Assembly (NCBI GenBank): GCA_002427745.1
Contig: DIYF01000153.1
Coordinates: 1-54,750 of the forward strand
Direction: 5' to 3'
Length of the DNA stretch: 54,750 nt
DNA from: Roseivirga sp. UBA6061
GTDB taxonomy: Bacteria > Bacteroidota > Bacteroidia > Cytophagales > Cyclobacteriaceae
The stretch's first letter is position 1; each line of letters opens with the position of its first letter. The position numbers and the translations under genes were made by a program. The notes beneath the pieces were generated by a model. It did not search any database, was not told the DNA's origin, and was given only the letters and a program-made list of their open reading frames with translations. This document shows, piece by piece, positions 16,493 through 24,394 of the stretch.

Positions 16493-17611
16493 ATGGTTCT
16501 GAATTTCTGGTCCATCATCCTTATTGCCTCTGCCGGGCAGTCAGTCTTCCTGATTTTTCTGCTGATCTTCAGACCATCCGGCAATCGAAATGCCCTCAAA
16601 CTACTGCTGGCACTTCTTTTTATTATGCTGCTTACCAATATTCATAACCTTTGGTATGCGGGACGTATCTACTATACCTATCCGGAGATTTCCGGCTTTG
16701 GAAGAGGCCTGACACTTACCCTGGGGCCACTTTTCTACTTGTACACCCGGGCCATTACAGACGGAAGCTTCAGGTTGCGATGGCAACAATGGCTGCATGC
16801 CATTCCTTATCTCATTGGGCTGATCATGGTTATGTCTCAGGAATCACCTGATGACATTAATGAGGGGGTGCTGATCGTGGATGCCTTTATGACCACAGGT
16901 ATTAAAGCCTCTCCCCTTACCATCAGCCGATTTGCCCTTTATGTAGTGCATTTATTGACTTACATTTATTTGTCTCGGAAGCTCGTCAGTAATATGGCTT
17001 CGGATAAATCACTTTACCTGACCTCACTTGAGAAACGATCCGGATGGATCAAACAACTCAACCTCATTCTGAGTGCTATTGCCCTGATATTTGTCATTGC
17101 CCTGGTAGATATTTTCATTTCGGGCATATACAGCTACCATGGTAATTTTGTGCTCACACTTGCTTTTTCCGCCTTTGTGTACCTGGTAGCTTATCAGGCC
17201 GTAGCGCAGAACAGCAGTCTGCTACCCGGTTTCGACAAAAGATACAGCAGTGTCAATATCAGAGCCGAACAAAAGTCTTCGCTTCTTCCGGCTCTGCTAA
17301 AACTGATGGACACAGATAAAGTCTTTTTAAATCCGGAGCTGAAGCTTTCTGATGTGGCCGGTCAGCTCAAAGTTCAGCCCCATATACTCACCTCCCTGAT
17401 TAACACGGAGCTTGAAAAGTCCTTCTTCGAATTACTCAATCAATACCGCATCAAAGAGTTCGCAGAAAGAGCCCGACAACCGGAGTATAGCCATCTTTCC
17501 ATCTTTGGTATTGCCCAGGAAGTAGGCTATAAAAGCAAGTCTTCATTCAACACCGCTTTCAAAAAACAAATGGGTGTTACCCCCTCTCAATACTTGAAAA
17601 ACAGCGATTAA
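16493..17611 (+). CDS. AraC-family regulator with seven-helix membrane domain
   Basis: A 372-residue protein. The first about 240 residues have seven hydrophobic segments with charged loops. Residues about 265-370 are an AraC-type double helix-turn-helix: ELKLSDVAGQLKVQPHILTSLIN for the first and FGIAQEVGYKSKSSFNTAFKKQMGVTPSQYL for the second, which carries the family signature. Such proteins in Bacteroidota sense a membrane or periplasmic cue and act on nearby or distant promoters. The targets are not evident; the monooxygenase-like gene 95 bases downstream is the nearest candidate. Confidence 0.9.
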   Translation: MVLNFWSIILIASAGQSVFLIFLLIFRPSGNRNALKLLLALLFIMLLTNIHNLWYAGRIYYTYPEISGFGRGLTLTLGPLFYLYTRAITDGSFRLRWQQWLHAIPYLIGLIMVMSQESPDDINEGVLIVDAFMTTGIKASPLTISRFALYVVHLLTYIYLSRKLVSNMASDKSLYLTSLEKRSGWIKQLNLILSAIALIFVIALVDIFISGIYSYHGNFVLTLAFSAFVYLVAYQAVAQNSSLLPGFDKRYSSVNIRAEQKSSLLPALLKLMDTDKVFLNPELKLSDVAGQLKVQPHILTSLINTELEKSFFELLNQYRIKEFAERARQPEYSHLSIFGIAQEVGYKSKSSFNTAFKKQMGVTPSQYLKNSD

Positions 17612-17706
17612 GTACGACTATTGAAAAGTCGAACCTCTGATTGTGCCTGATTTGAGGTAATCACATCCCCTGCCTCTAGGTTTGTTCCATCAATTAATTG
17701 AAGCAC

Positions 17707-18081
17707 ATGGAACTGACATTCGACAAGGCTTTTAATGAAACCAAAACTTCACCTAAACACCTGGCTATTCCCAGAACAAGTGCCAGGCCGGTAGTACGGA
17801 TCTGGTCGGTAGCCACAACAGAAGTAAACGCCCGGAGTCTGAGAGAACACCTGTTCGACTTATTGCCGGTGTATTGGAGCAGTCGGGGGATTCTCGATTG
17901 TAAAATTCTGGAAGACCGGCTCCGGCACAGCTTTATCATCATAGAGAGTTGGCTCGATCAGAAAAGCCAGCGACAGTTTCAGGAGAGTGCACCCTGGCAG
18001 GAAGCGCTCAAAGGAATCAAAGCCCGAAGACACATTACACTCAAAGAAATCACAAACAACATTTTTGAACTCATTGAATAA
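17707..18081 (+). CDS. Antibiotic biosynthesis monooxygenase-like (dimeric alpha-beta barrel) protein
   Basis: A 124-residue protein; ATG 17707 is preferred to a TTG three codons upstream. Residues about 30-115 fit the ABM fold: a first strand VVRIWSVAT, a helix ARSLREHLFDLLPVYWSSRG, a strand CKILEDRL, FIIIESWLDQKSQRQFQES (the strand-helix pair typical of ABM quinol monooxygenases) and ending WQEALKGI. The fold match is moderate and the substrate unknown. It lies 6 bases upstream of the HExxH lipoprotein and is probably co-transcribed with it. Confidence 0.6.
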   Translation: MELTFDKAFNETKTSPKHLAIPRTSARPVVRIWSVATTEVNARSLREHLFDLLPVYWSSRGILDCKILEDRLRHSFIIIESWLDQKSQRQFQESAPWQEALKGIKARRHITLKEITNNIFELIE

Positions 18082-18087
18082 CAAACT

Positions 18088-19017
18088 ATGTATCACACTC
18101 AATTAAGACTTTTTATCATCACCATAGCCGTACTTACGCTGAGTTGTCGCCAGGTAGAAATAGAAGGAGGAGAAAAATGGGAAGGAGGTTTCAACCTGCC
18201 CAAAGGTGCTCAGAAGGCCCAGGCACAGATTGACTTCAACCGCCTGGAAGGTATGCTGCTGTTACCGGACCTCATCCCTGTTCCGCTGGAGCTTTCAGAC
18301 ATCAGTAAAAAAGCCGATTCTGTTTTCTTTACTATCGGCTTTCGGTCGGGTCCGGCTCCCTGTAAAGCCATTATGAAAAACGATACTATACGGGGAGTAA
18401 TGACCAGTTCGAGAGCCGATGATATGCCCTTCTGGCTGGCGAAAACCGGTGCGGCTCAAAGCTTATCTGGTCAGCCCAAGCCACCGGCCGATATGCCGGT
18501 AACCATCAAAACCTATGAAGGCACTGAGGCGGAAAAGGACATAAAGACCAGGCTGGAAGCATTACTGGCCCAATATGACCTGGAGCCCTATCTCTACACC
18601 AAAGAGATCATGATTCATACGGGCATGATCCCTCACAGTCATCCGGTACTTACACTCAGTACAGATTTTGAGAACGATGTTTACCTGCTCTCTACCTTTC
18701 TTCATGAGCAAATGCACTGGTACAGCCTTTCAAAGGAGTATGATGTGGAGTCTTTAGGCAATACCATTTTTGAAATGTACCCTAAAGTACCGGCCGCTCT
18801 TCCTGAAGGAGGAGGCTCAACACAAAGCACATACCTGCATATCCTGGTCTGTTACCTCGAGTATCATGTGCTCAGTAGGGTAATCGGTAAAGAGGAGGCC
18901 CGAAAACACATAGAGTTTATGACGACCCAACACTACACCTGGGTATTCAAGACGATACTGGAAGATGAGGAAAAACTACATGCACTATTTAAAAAGCATG
19001 ACCTACTCTTTGAGTAA
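18088..19017 (+). CDS. Lipoprotein with HExxH motif, putative zinc metallopeptidase
   Basis: A 309-residue lipoprotein (lipobox TLSC, Cys 20). The C-terminal half has H206-E-Q-M-H210 in LSTFLHEQMHWYSL, a zincin motif, and a glutamate in LVCYLEYHVLSR about 45 residues later that could be the third metal ligand as in gluzincins. The N-terminal part (about 30-120) is a beta-rich domain of unknown role. I do not recognise a named family. The spacing to the preceding gene is 6 bases. Confidence 0.7.
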   Translation: MYHTQLRLFIITIAVLTLSCRQVEIEGGEKWEGGFNLPKGAQKAQAQIDFNRLEGMLLLPDLIPVPLELSDISKKADSVFFTIGFRSGPAPCKAIMKNDTIRGVMTSSRADDMPFWLAKTGAAQSLSGQPKPPADMPVTIKTYEGTEAEKDIKTRLEALLAQYDLEPYLYTKEIMIHTGMIPHSHPVLTLSTDFENDVYLLSTFLHEQMHWYSLSKEYDVESLGNTIFEMYPKVPAALPEGGGSTQSTYLHILVCYLEYHVLSRVIGKEEARKHIEFMTTQHYTWVFKTILEDEEKLHALFKKHDLLFE

Positions 19018-19077
19018 AGTAGCCTCATTGGCACTCCTCTTTTCCAACCAATCCGCGAAGCTATGATGGCAGCATAT

Positions 19078-19102
19078 GGGGCGAATATTCTATATTCGCC
19101 CC
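19078..19102 (+). promoter_or_regulatory. Perfect 10-bp hairpin ending one base before a start codon
   Basis: GGGGCGAATA (19078-19087) and TATTCGCCCC (19093-19102) form a perfect inverted repeat around TTCTA. The ATG of the TauE/SafE gene is at 19104. There is no T-run, so it is not a classical terminator. In the mRNA it would cover the ribosome-entry region, and as DNA it could be an operator for a dimeric repressor. Confidence 0.55.
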
Positions 19103-19103
19103 G

Positions 19104-19847
19104 ATGCTTTCCCTACTCTCCCCCATTGACTGGATTTGTATTATCGGTTCTGCCTTTGTGCTGGGGCTGTCCAAATCAGGTATCAAGGGAATCAGCATCA
19201 TCATTGTAGCGCTGATGGTGCTGGTCTTTGGTGCCAGGGCTTCTACCGGTATTTTGCTTCCCATGCTGCTGGTAGGCGATGTTTTCGCTGTCATCTACTA
19301 TAACCGCCATGCCCAATGGAAGTACCTGATACGCCTGCTGCCCTTTATGATGCTCGGTGTGGTTCTGGGCACCTGGGTGGGTGAAAGTCTGTCAGAGGAA
19401 GTTTTCAGGAGAAGTATGGCCATCGTGATTTTCATCTCTGTGGCTGTTATGTTCTGGTGGGATCAGCGGAAATCAAAGCATGTACCTCAGTATATAGCCT
19501 TTGCCGGAGTCATGGGACTGACCGCGGGTTTTACCACCATGGTAGGCAACCTGGCCGGTTCCTTTGCCAACATTTTCTTTCTGGCGATGCGCCTCCCTAA
19601 AAACGCCTTTATCGGCACTACTGCCTGGCTCTTTCTGATCATCAACCTCTTCAAGGTGCCTTTCCATGTATTCAGCTGGGGTACCATTACCTGGGAAACA
19701 CTCAAGGTAGATGCAGTGCTCGTACTCCCGATTCTGCTGGGACTCTATACGGGTATCAAAATCCTGAAAAAGGTCAATGACGCTCTTTTCAGAAGGTTTA
19801 TCCTGATCATGACGGGACTGGGGGCTATCATTATCTACTTCACTTAA
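19104..19847 (+). CDS. TauE/SafE family permease, head of the arsenosugar cluster
   Basis: A 247-residue membrane protein with about seven to eight helices and the two-fold repeat of TauE/SafE: LGLSKSGIKG in the first half and AGFTTMVGNLAGSFANIFF in the second. The family exports sulfite, sulfoacetate and other small organic anions. It heads a same-strand run with the DUF2064, CMD, ArsS and ArsM genes, so an export role for an arsenic compound or pathway anion is plausible but not proven. The start is directly after a hairpin (19078-19102). A second TauE/SafE gene closes the region at 23230. Confidence 0.88.
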   Translation: MLSLLSPIDWICIIGSAFVLGLSKSGIKGISIIIVALMVLVFGARASTGILLPMLLVGDVFAVIYYNRHAQWKYLIRLLPFMMLGVVLGTWVGESLSEEVFRRSMAIVIFISVAVMFWWDQRKSKHVPQYIAFAGVMGLTAGFTTMVGNLAGSFANIFFLAMRLPKNAFIGTTAWLFLIINLFKVPFHVFSWGTITWETLKVDAVLVLPILLGLYTGIKILKKVNDALFRRFILIMTGLGAIIIYFT

Positions 19848-19971
19848 GTAGCTGACTATATATCAGTTGAGCTTTTGAATTGTAGTGCGCACGACTCATT
19901 TGTCAAAGCTTTGCGACAATAGGAAATCTTTTATAACCATATTGGGTTTGGTTTACAGAGATAAGCAGCCA

Positions 19972-20664
19972 GTGCACGAAGCTCAAACAGCCATATTGCT
20001 CTTTTCACGGAACCTTGAAGCAGAATTCAGGGCCAAGTCTTTTGGTCTGACCGGGGAAAGATTCCGGCTGCTGTACAATGCGCTGACCAAGAGAACCCGC
20101 AAAACCCTTGAGGGTATTGATGCCCCTGTCTTCGAATTCGGCTCAGGCCAGCAGGTGGGAAATGCTTTTGGAGAGCGTCTTGTTAATGCACTGCAGACCG
20201 TCAGGCAAAAAGGCTATGACAGGATCATCGTCATCGGTAATGATGCTCCCGGGTTGAATCCGGAGATTCTGAAAGCGGCTATCAGAAAGGTCAGGCAGGG
20301 AGAGAATGTTCTGGGACGCGATGCCCGGGGTGGCTGCTACCTGATGGGCTTTGATGCTGATCAGACTGACCTCAGTGCTCTGCTACAGGTGCAATGGCAC
20401 AGCAGCCTGGTGTTTGAACAGGTCAGCCGTTTGCTTCAGGCCGATACTTCACTGCCTCAACTGGCAGATCTGAATGACCAGGAAGATTTTAAGAAAGCCC
20501 TGCTTTTCAAAACAAGCCCCAGGTGGTATATCATAAACCTGCTGCAGCTGGTGTTTCAGGACTTTATCGGTCTGCAGCCCCATGTACAACCCGTACAGGA
20601 AACCACACTGAAAGTCACGCAGCACAGGGGGCCTCCACCCTCACCGGTCTCCATTGTATACTAA
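19972..20664 (+). CDS. DUF2064 / TIGR04282-type glycosyltransferase-like protein of the arsenosugar cluster
   Basis: About 230 residues with a GT-A-like nucleotide-binding core: AILLFSRNLEAEFRAKSF at the start, GYDRIIVIGNDAPGLNPEIL (the GxDxPxL motif) and ARGGCYLMGF. This is the DUF2064 class often found next to ArsS. There is no ATG near the family start; GTG 19972 fits the family N-terminus best, while another GTG at 19885 would add 29 residues that do not look conserved. In oxo-arsenosugar formation a sugar-transfer step would fit, but its exact reaction is not established here. Followed 54 bases later by the CMD-family gene. Confidence 0.82.
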   Translation: MHEAQTAILLFSRNLEAEFRAKSFGLTGERFRLLYNALTKRTRKTLEGIDAPVFEFGSGQQVGNAFGERLVNALQTVRQKGYDRIIVIGNDAPGLNPEILKAAIRKVRQGENVLGRDARGGCYLMGFDADQTDLSALLQVQWHSSLVFEQVSRLLQADTSLPQLADLNDQEDFKKALLFKTSPRWYIINLLQLVFQDFIGLQPHVQPVQETTLKVTQHRGPPPSPVSIVY

Positions 20665-20718
20665 TTCAACGGACCCTCTACCGGTCTGCATTCACATCAC
20701 TTCAGATATAAATTGACC

Positions 20719-21054
20719 ATGTCAAAGACATATTATAATGCCGAAGATTTAAAGAAATTCGGTGAGATTAAGGAATTCCAGGAAGAGCTTGGCGATAAGT
20801 TCTTCGACTACTACGGGGCCGTATTTCAGGATGGCGCCCTTACCCAAAGAGAAAAATCACTGATAGCCCTGGCCGTTTCCCATGCGGTGCAGTGCCCCTA
20901 CTGCATAGATGCTTATACCGACAGCTGCCTGAAAAAAGGAGCTGACGAAGAGCAAATGATGGAAGCAGTACATGTGGCCGCAGCTATCAAAGGCGGAGCC
21001 GCCCTGGTGCATGGCGTGCAGATGATGAACAAGGTGAAAGAAAAACTGATGTAG
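20719..21054 (+). CDS. Carboxymuconolactone decarboxylase / AhpD-like protein with CxxC
   Basis: A 111-residue all-helical protein of the CMD/AhpD family with the redox motif CPYC (VQCPYCIDAYTDSCLKKGA) followed by the expected acidic and glycine-rich helix (EEQMMEAVHVAAAIKGGAALVHG). ATG 20719 is preferred over a TTG two codons upstream. Members of this subgroup are encoded with ArsS and ArsM and are annotated as arsenosugar-biosynthesis-associated peroxidase-like proteins; a thiol-redox role on arsenic intermediates is likely but unproven. The stop is 2 bases before the ATG of arsS, so translation is coupled. Confidence 0.88.
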   Translation: MSKTYYNAEDLKKFGEIKEFQEELGDKFFDYYGAVFQDGALTQREKSLIALAVSHAVQCPYCIDAYTDSCLKKGADEEQMMEAVHVAAAIKGGAALVHGVQMMNKVKEKLM

Positions 21055-21056
21055 TC

Positions 21057-22109
21057 ATGGCTACGCTGAAAACACTCTTAAGAGAAAAACACTGGCTCTC
21101 CTCTCCGCAGGAGCAAGTGAATATACTGGCAGATCATGAGAAGCCGGGCATTGACTCCTTCGACCAGAAACTCAGGGAGATTGGTCTGGGGCCTCTGAAA
21201 CCGACCGGAATAGACATTTTCCAGATCAATGTGGGTAAGATGTGCAACCAGGTTTGCAAGCACTGCCATGTAGATGCCGGTCCGGACCGGAAAGAGATCA
21301 TGACCCGGGAAACCATGCAGCAATGCCTGGACGCCCTGAAAGGCACAGATATTTCTACAGTAGACCTGACGGGTGGTGCACCTGAAATGAACCCCGATTT
21401 CCGGTGGTTTGTGGAAGAGCTCTCCAAACTGGGCAAGCAGATAATTGTGCGCTGTAACCTGACCATTATCGTGGCAAACCCGAAATACCACGACCTGCCC
21501 GAGTTTTTCAAAAAGCACAAGATCAATGTAGTATCATCTCTCCCCTCTTTTACCGCCCGCAGAACGGATGCGCAACGAGGAGAAGGTGTGTTTGAGAAAT
21601 CTATCAGAGCCCTTAAGATGCTCAATGCTGTGGGGTACGGACAGGAAGGTACAGGCCTGAAACTAGACCTGGTCTATAACCCTTCAGGTGCCTTTTTACC
21701 AGACGACCAGGAAGTGCTCAAAGCTGAGTTCACCAGAAGGCTGAAAACAGGATATGATATCGTGTTCAATGACCTGTTTGCTATTACAAATCTTCCCGTA
21801 AGCCGGTTCCTCGATTATCTGCTCAATTCGGGCAACTACGAGGAGTATATGAACGAACTGGCCAACGCCTTCAACCCAATGGCTGCGGCTGGTGTTATGT
21901 GCCGTAATACCGTTTCTATAGGCTGGGACGGTTATATGTACGACTGTGACTTCAACCAGATGCTGGAGCTTACTTTCAAAGACGGCACCCCCGATCATGT
22001 CAAAGACTTTGACTACCAGAAAATTATCAACAGAGAAATTATTGTAAACCAACACTGCTTTGGCTGTACCGCTGGTGCGGGCTCAAGCTGTGGTGGTACA
22101 ACAACCTGA
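21057..22109 (+). CDS. arsS: Arsenosugar biosynthesis radical SAM protein ArsS
   Basis: A 350-residue radical SAM enzyme. CNQVCKHC (about residue 62) is the Cx3CxxC motif for the 4Fe-4S cluster, followed by HVDAGPDRKEIM. DLTGGAPEMNP is the SAM-binding GGE-like strand. The C-terminus carries the cysteine-rich block CFGCTAGAGSSCGG typical of the radical SAM/Cys-rich family, together with CRNTVSIGWDGYMYDCDFNQ. ArsS joins the 5'-deoxyadenosyl group of SAM to dimethylarsenic, giving the precursor of oxo-arsenosugars. It lies between the CMD gene and arsM, all within a few bases, as in known arsenosugar clusters. Confidence 0.95.
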   Translation: MATLKTLLREKHWLSSPQEQVNILADHEKPGIDSFDQKLREIGLGPLKPTGIDIFQINVGKMCNQVCKHCHVDAGPDRKEIMTRETMQQCLDALKGTDISTVDLTGGAPEMNPDFRWFVEELSKLGKQIIVRCNLTIIVANPKYHDLPEFFKKHKINVVSSLPSFTARRTDAQRGEGVFEKSIRALKMLNAVGYGQEGTGLKLDLVYNPSGAFLPDDQEVLKAEFTRRLKTGYDIVFNDLFAITNLPVSRFLDYLLNSGNYEEYMNELANAFNPMAAAGVMCRNTVSIGWDGYMYDCDFNQMLELTFKDGTPDHVKDFDYQKIINREIIVNQHCFGCTAGAGSSCGGTTT

Positions 22110-22117
22110 TACACCCG

Positions 22118-23089
22118 ATGGAAACCTATTTAGAAACAACAAAAGACGTATATAGAGAAGCGGCACTCACCCCGGATGTGGGTCTTTGCTGCACGACAAC
22201 ACCCGTTTGGGCCTTCCCTGAGCTGGATATTCCCAAGATCATGCTTGAGATGAACTATGGCTGCGGAAGCACAGTACACCCAAGAGACCTTATCAATTCA
22301 CCAAAAATTCTCTACGTGGGAGTTGGCGGTGGCATGGAACTGCTGCAGTTCTCCTATTTCAGCCGACAACCTCAGGGCGTGATTGGCGTGGATGTGGTAG
22401 ATGAAATGATTGATGCCTGTAAGGAAAATTTTCAGGAAGCAGCCAGGCTCAACAGCTGGTTCGACCCTTCTTTTGTAGATGTACGCAAAGGAGATGCCCT
22501 CAACCTGCCTATTGAAGACGAAAGTATCGATGTGGCGGCTCAGAACTGCCTCTTCAACATCTTCCATGAAGAAGATCTCAAAAAGGCCCTGCAAGAGATG
22601 TACAGGGTGTTGAAACCCCACGGCAGACTGGTACTTTCCGATCCCGTGGCTGATCAGGAAATGCCCGACTCCCTGAAGTTTGATGAAAGGCTCAGAGCAC
22701 TCTGTCTGAGCGGATCACTTCCCTTAAAAGATTACATCAAGATGATTACTGATGTAGGCTTTGGCACGGTGGAAATCAGAGCCAAACGTCCGTACAGAAT
22801 CCTTGATAAGAGTCAGTACGATACGGATGAGAGCATCTTTATAGAAAGTGTGGAAGTCTGTGCCATCAAAGACCCGATGCCGGCTGATGGTCCTTGTGTA
22901 TTCACAGGAAAAACAGCCATTTACTATGGTAATGAGGAGTACTTTGACGATCACGCAGGACATGTATTGATGCACAATCAACCCTTGTCTGTCTGTGATA
23001 AAACGGCCAATAACCTGGCAAACCTGGGACGAGCTGATATGCTGGTAACAGACAGCACCTACTTCTATGATGGTGGCGGTTGCTGCTAA
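22118..23089 (+). CDS. arsM: Arsenite methyltransferase ArsM of the arsenosugar type
   Basis: A 323-residue SAM-dependent methyltransferase. ILYVGVGGGMELLQFSYFS is the SAM-binding motif I and GVIGVDVVDEMIDAC motif II. CCTTTPVWAF near residue 25 and further Cys pairs, including a GGGCC end, would bind arsenic as in the ArsM variant paired with ArsS. It methylates As(III) in steps to dimethylarsenic. It follows arsS by 8 bases and is closed by a strong terminator at 23100-23135. Confidence 0.94.
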   Translation: METYLETTKDVYREAALTPDVGLCCTTTPVWAFPELDIPKIMLEMNYGCGSTVHPRDLINSPKILYVGVGGGMELLQFSYFSRQPQGVIGVDVVDEMIDACKENFQEAARLNSWFDPSFVDVRKGDALNLPIEDESIDVAAQNCLFNIFHEEDLKKALQEMYRVLKPHGRLVLSDPVADQEMPDSLKFDERLRALCLSGSLPLKDYIKMITDVGFGTVEIRAKRPYRILDKSQYDTDESIFIESVEVCAIKDPMPADGPCVFTGKTAIYYGNEEYFDDHAGHVLMHNQPLSVCDKTANNLANLGRADMLVTDSTYFYDGGGCC

Positions 23090-23099
23090 CTTAAAATAA

Positions 23100-23135
23100 C
23101 ACTCAGAGGACCTGTAAAGGGTCCTCTGAGTGTTT
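23100..23135 (+). terminator. Strong terminator closing the arsenosugar operon
   Basis: CACTCAGAGGACC (23100-23112) pairs perfectly with GGTCCTCTGAGTG (23120-23132), a 13-bp stem with a 7-base loop, followed by TTT and a T-rich stretch. It begins 10 bases after the arsM stop. Confidence 0.9.
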
Positions 23136-23229
23136 GAGCCTCAATTTTTTGTCAATAAAACCGGGGCTGCATTCAATTTAAACATGGTCAGCCCGGACCA
23201 GAAGCAGGTTCAATCCGTATTTTGCCTGA

Positions 23230-23982
23230 ATGGACAGCCATGATCTCTTCCTCTTTCTGTTGACGCTGATCAGCGCCTTTGCAGGGATCAATTTTGGTGG
23301 TACCATGCTACTCATCGTTCCTCTGCTTCTTACCTTCGGTCATTCTCCTCTATTGGTACTTTCTTCCACCAGACCTGCGGTAATCGCACAGAGCTTACTG
23401 GGTATCCGCATGTTTCGGAGCCATCGCGACCTTAATGCCCGGCAGGAAATTGCCTTACTCATAAGTGCGGCCCTGGGTGGGTTCACAGGCATTACCATGC
23501 TGGCGAGTCTTGGCAGAGAACAGGCCATCTTGCTGATGGCCTCTCTGATTTTAATCCTGGTGATTGTCGCTGGGTTCAAAATCGTTTTGGCTAAAACAAG
23601 GCTGCCTGAAAAGAAGGCTTCAGGTAAATCAGACAATCTTCTTGTTTATTTCTTGCTCGGTTTTTCTCCTGCCATCATTGGCGGATTGGTTGGTGCGGGA
23701 GGAGGCCCCCTTATTGCCATACTTGCCCTGCTGGTTCTGAAAAAAACACCTTATGGCATTGCCTACCTGGAGAAGTTTGTAAGTCTGGGACATAGCACCA
23801 CGGTCTTCATCTGGGCTGTCTTCTATGGTGTCTTTGACTTTAAGCTAAGCCTCATTATGCTATCTGCCACGCTGATCGGGGCTTATACAGGGGCCAGGGT
23901 CACATTAAAGCTCCCTGCCTATTGGATGTATGGCATTATTGTTTTACTCTGTGTTGTGATAATTATCAGGCAGTTCCGGTAA
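23230..23982 (+). CDS. TauE/SafE family permease, second copy
   Basis: A 250-residue membrane protein with about eight helices and the TauE/SafE half-repeats: FAGINFGGTMLLIVPLLLTFG in the first half and FSPAIIGGLVGAGGGPLIAILALL in the second. It is not a close duplicate of the 19104 permease. A terminator separates it from arsM, so it has its own promoter, but two TauE/SafE genes flanking arsenosugar genes suggest a shared theme such as anion efflux. The substrate is unknown. Confidence 0.86.
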   Translation: MDSHDLFLFLLTLISAFAGINFGGTMLLIVPLLLTFGHSPLLVLSSTRPAVIAQSLLGIRMFRSHRDLNARQEIALLISAALGGFTGITMLASLGREQAILLMASLILILVIVAGFKIVLAKTRLPEKKASGKSDNLLVYFLLGFSPAIIGGLVGAGGGPLIAILALLVLKKTPYGIAYLEKFVSLGHSTTVFIWAVFYGVFDFKLSLIMLSATLIGAYTGARVTLKLPAYWMYGIIVLLCVVIIIRQFR

Positions 23983-24017
23983 CAGTCAAATTTCAATAGA
24001 AGCAAAAAGCCGTAGTA

Positions 24018-24392
24018 ATGAATGAAGAGATAGACTGGTCTGCTTTGAATGAGGACGAGAAAGTACAAAGCCCTGAACCCCGCTATCGGGGATGGGCCTT
24101 TCGGTTTTTCCTTTATAGCCTCATAACCCATCTGGCGACTTATGTGTTTATCGCAGTCCGTCCACCCGGCTTGTACGACCCCTGGGCCTATCAACGAAGG
24201 CTGGCAATATTGGGACTAATTGCCATGATCACACTGGTGGCAGCCCTGTTTATGCTGATACTGAGCCATACCCGAAACGAAGCTCCTTCCCTGAAGAGAA
24301 AGATCACCCTGGCCGGCATTATCGTACTGGGCATTTTTCAAATAGTCACCAAGGTAATGGCGGCTCAGTTCTTCTTCTCTCAGGATTACTGA
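24018..24392 (+). CDS. Small three-helix membrane protein, unknown
   Basis: A 124-residue protein with a charged N-terminus (about 25 residues) and three hydrophobic segments (about 29-47, 65-83 and 95-112). I do not recognise a family. It lies 35 bases after the TauE/SafE gene on the same strand and 2 bases from the convergent end of the next gene, with which it must share a terminator region. Nothing points to function. Confidence 0.7.
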   Translation: MNEEIDWSALNEDEKVQSPEPRYRGWAFRFFLYSLITHLATYVFIAVRPPGLYDPWAYQRRLAILGLIAMITLVAALFMLILSHTRNEAPSLKRKITLAGIIVLGIFQIVTKVMAAQFFFSQDY

Positions 24393-24394
24393 AA

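Noticed and set aside
20164..21518. Additional plus and minus frames inside the arsenosugar genes
   Set aside because: They overlap strongly recognisable coding frames in other phases.
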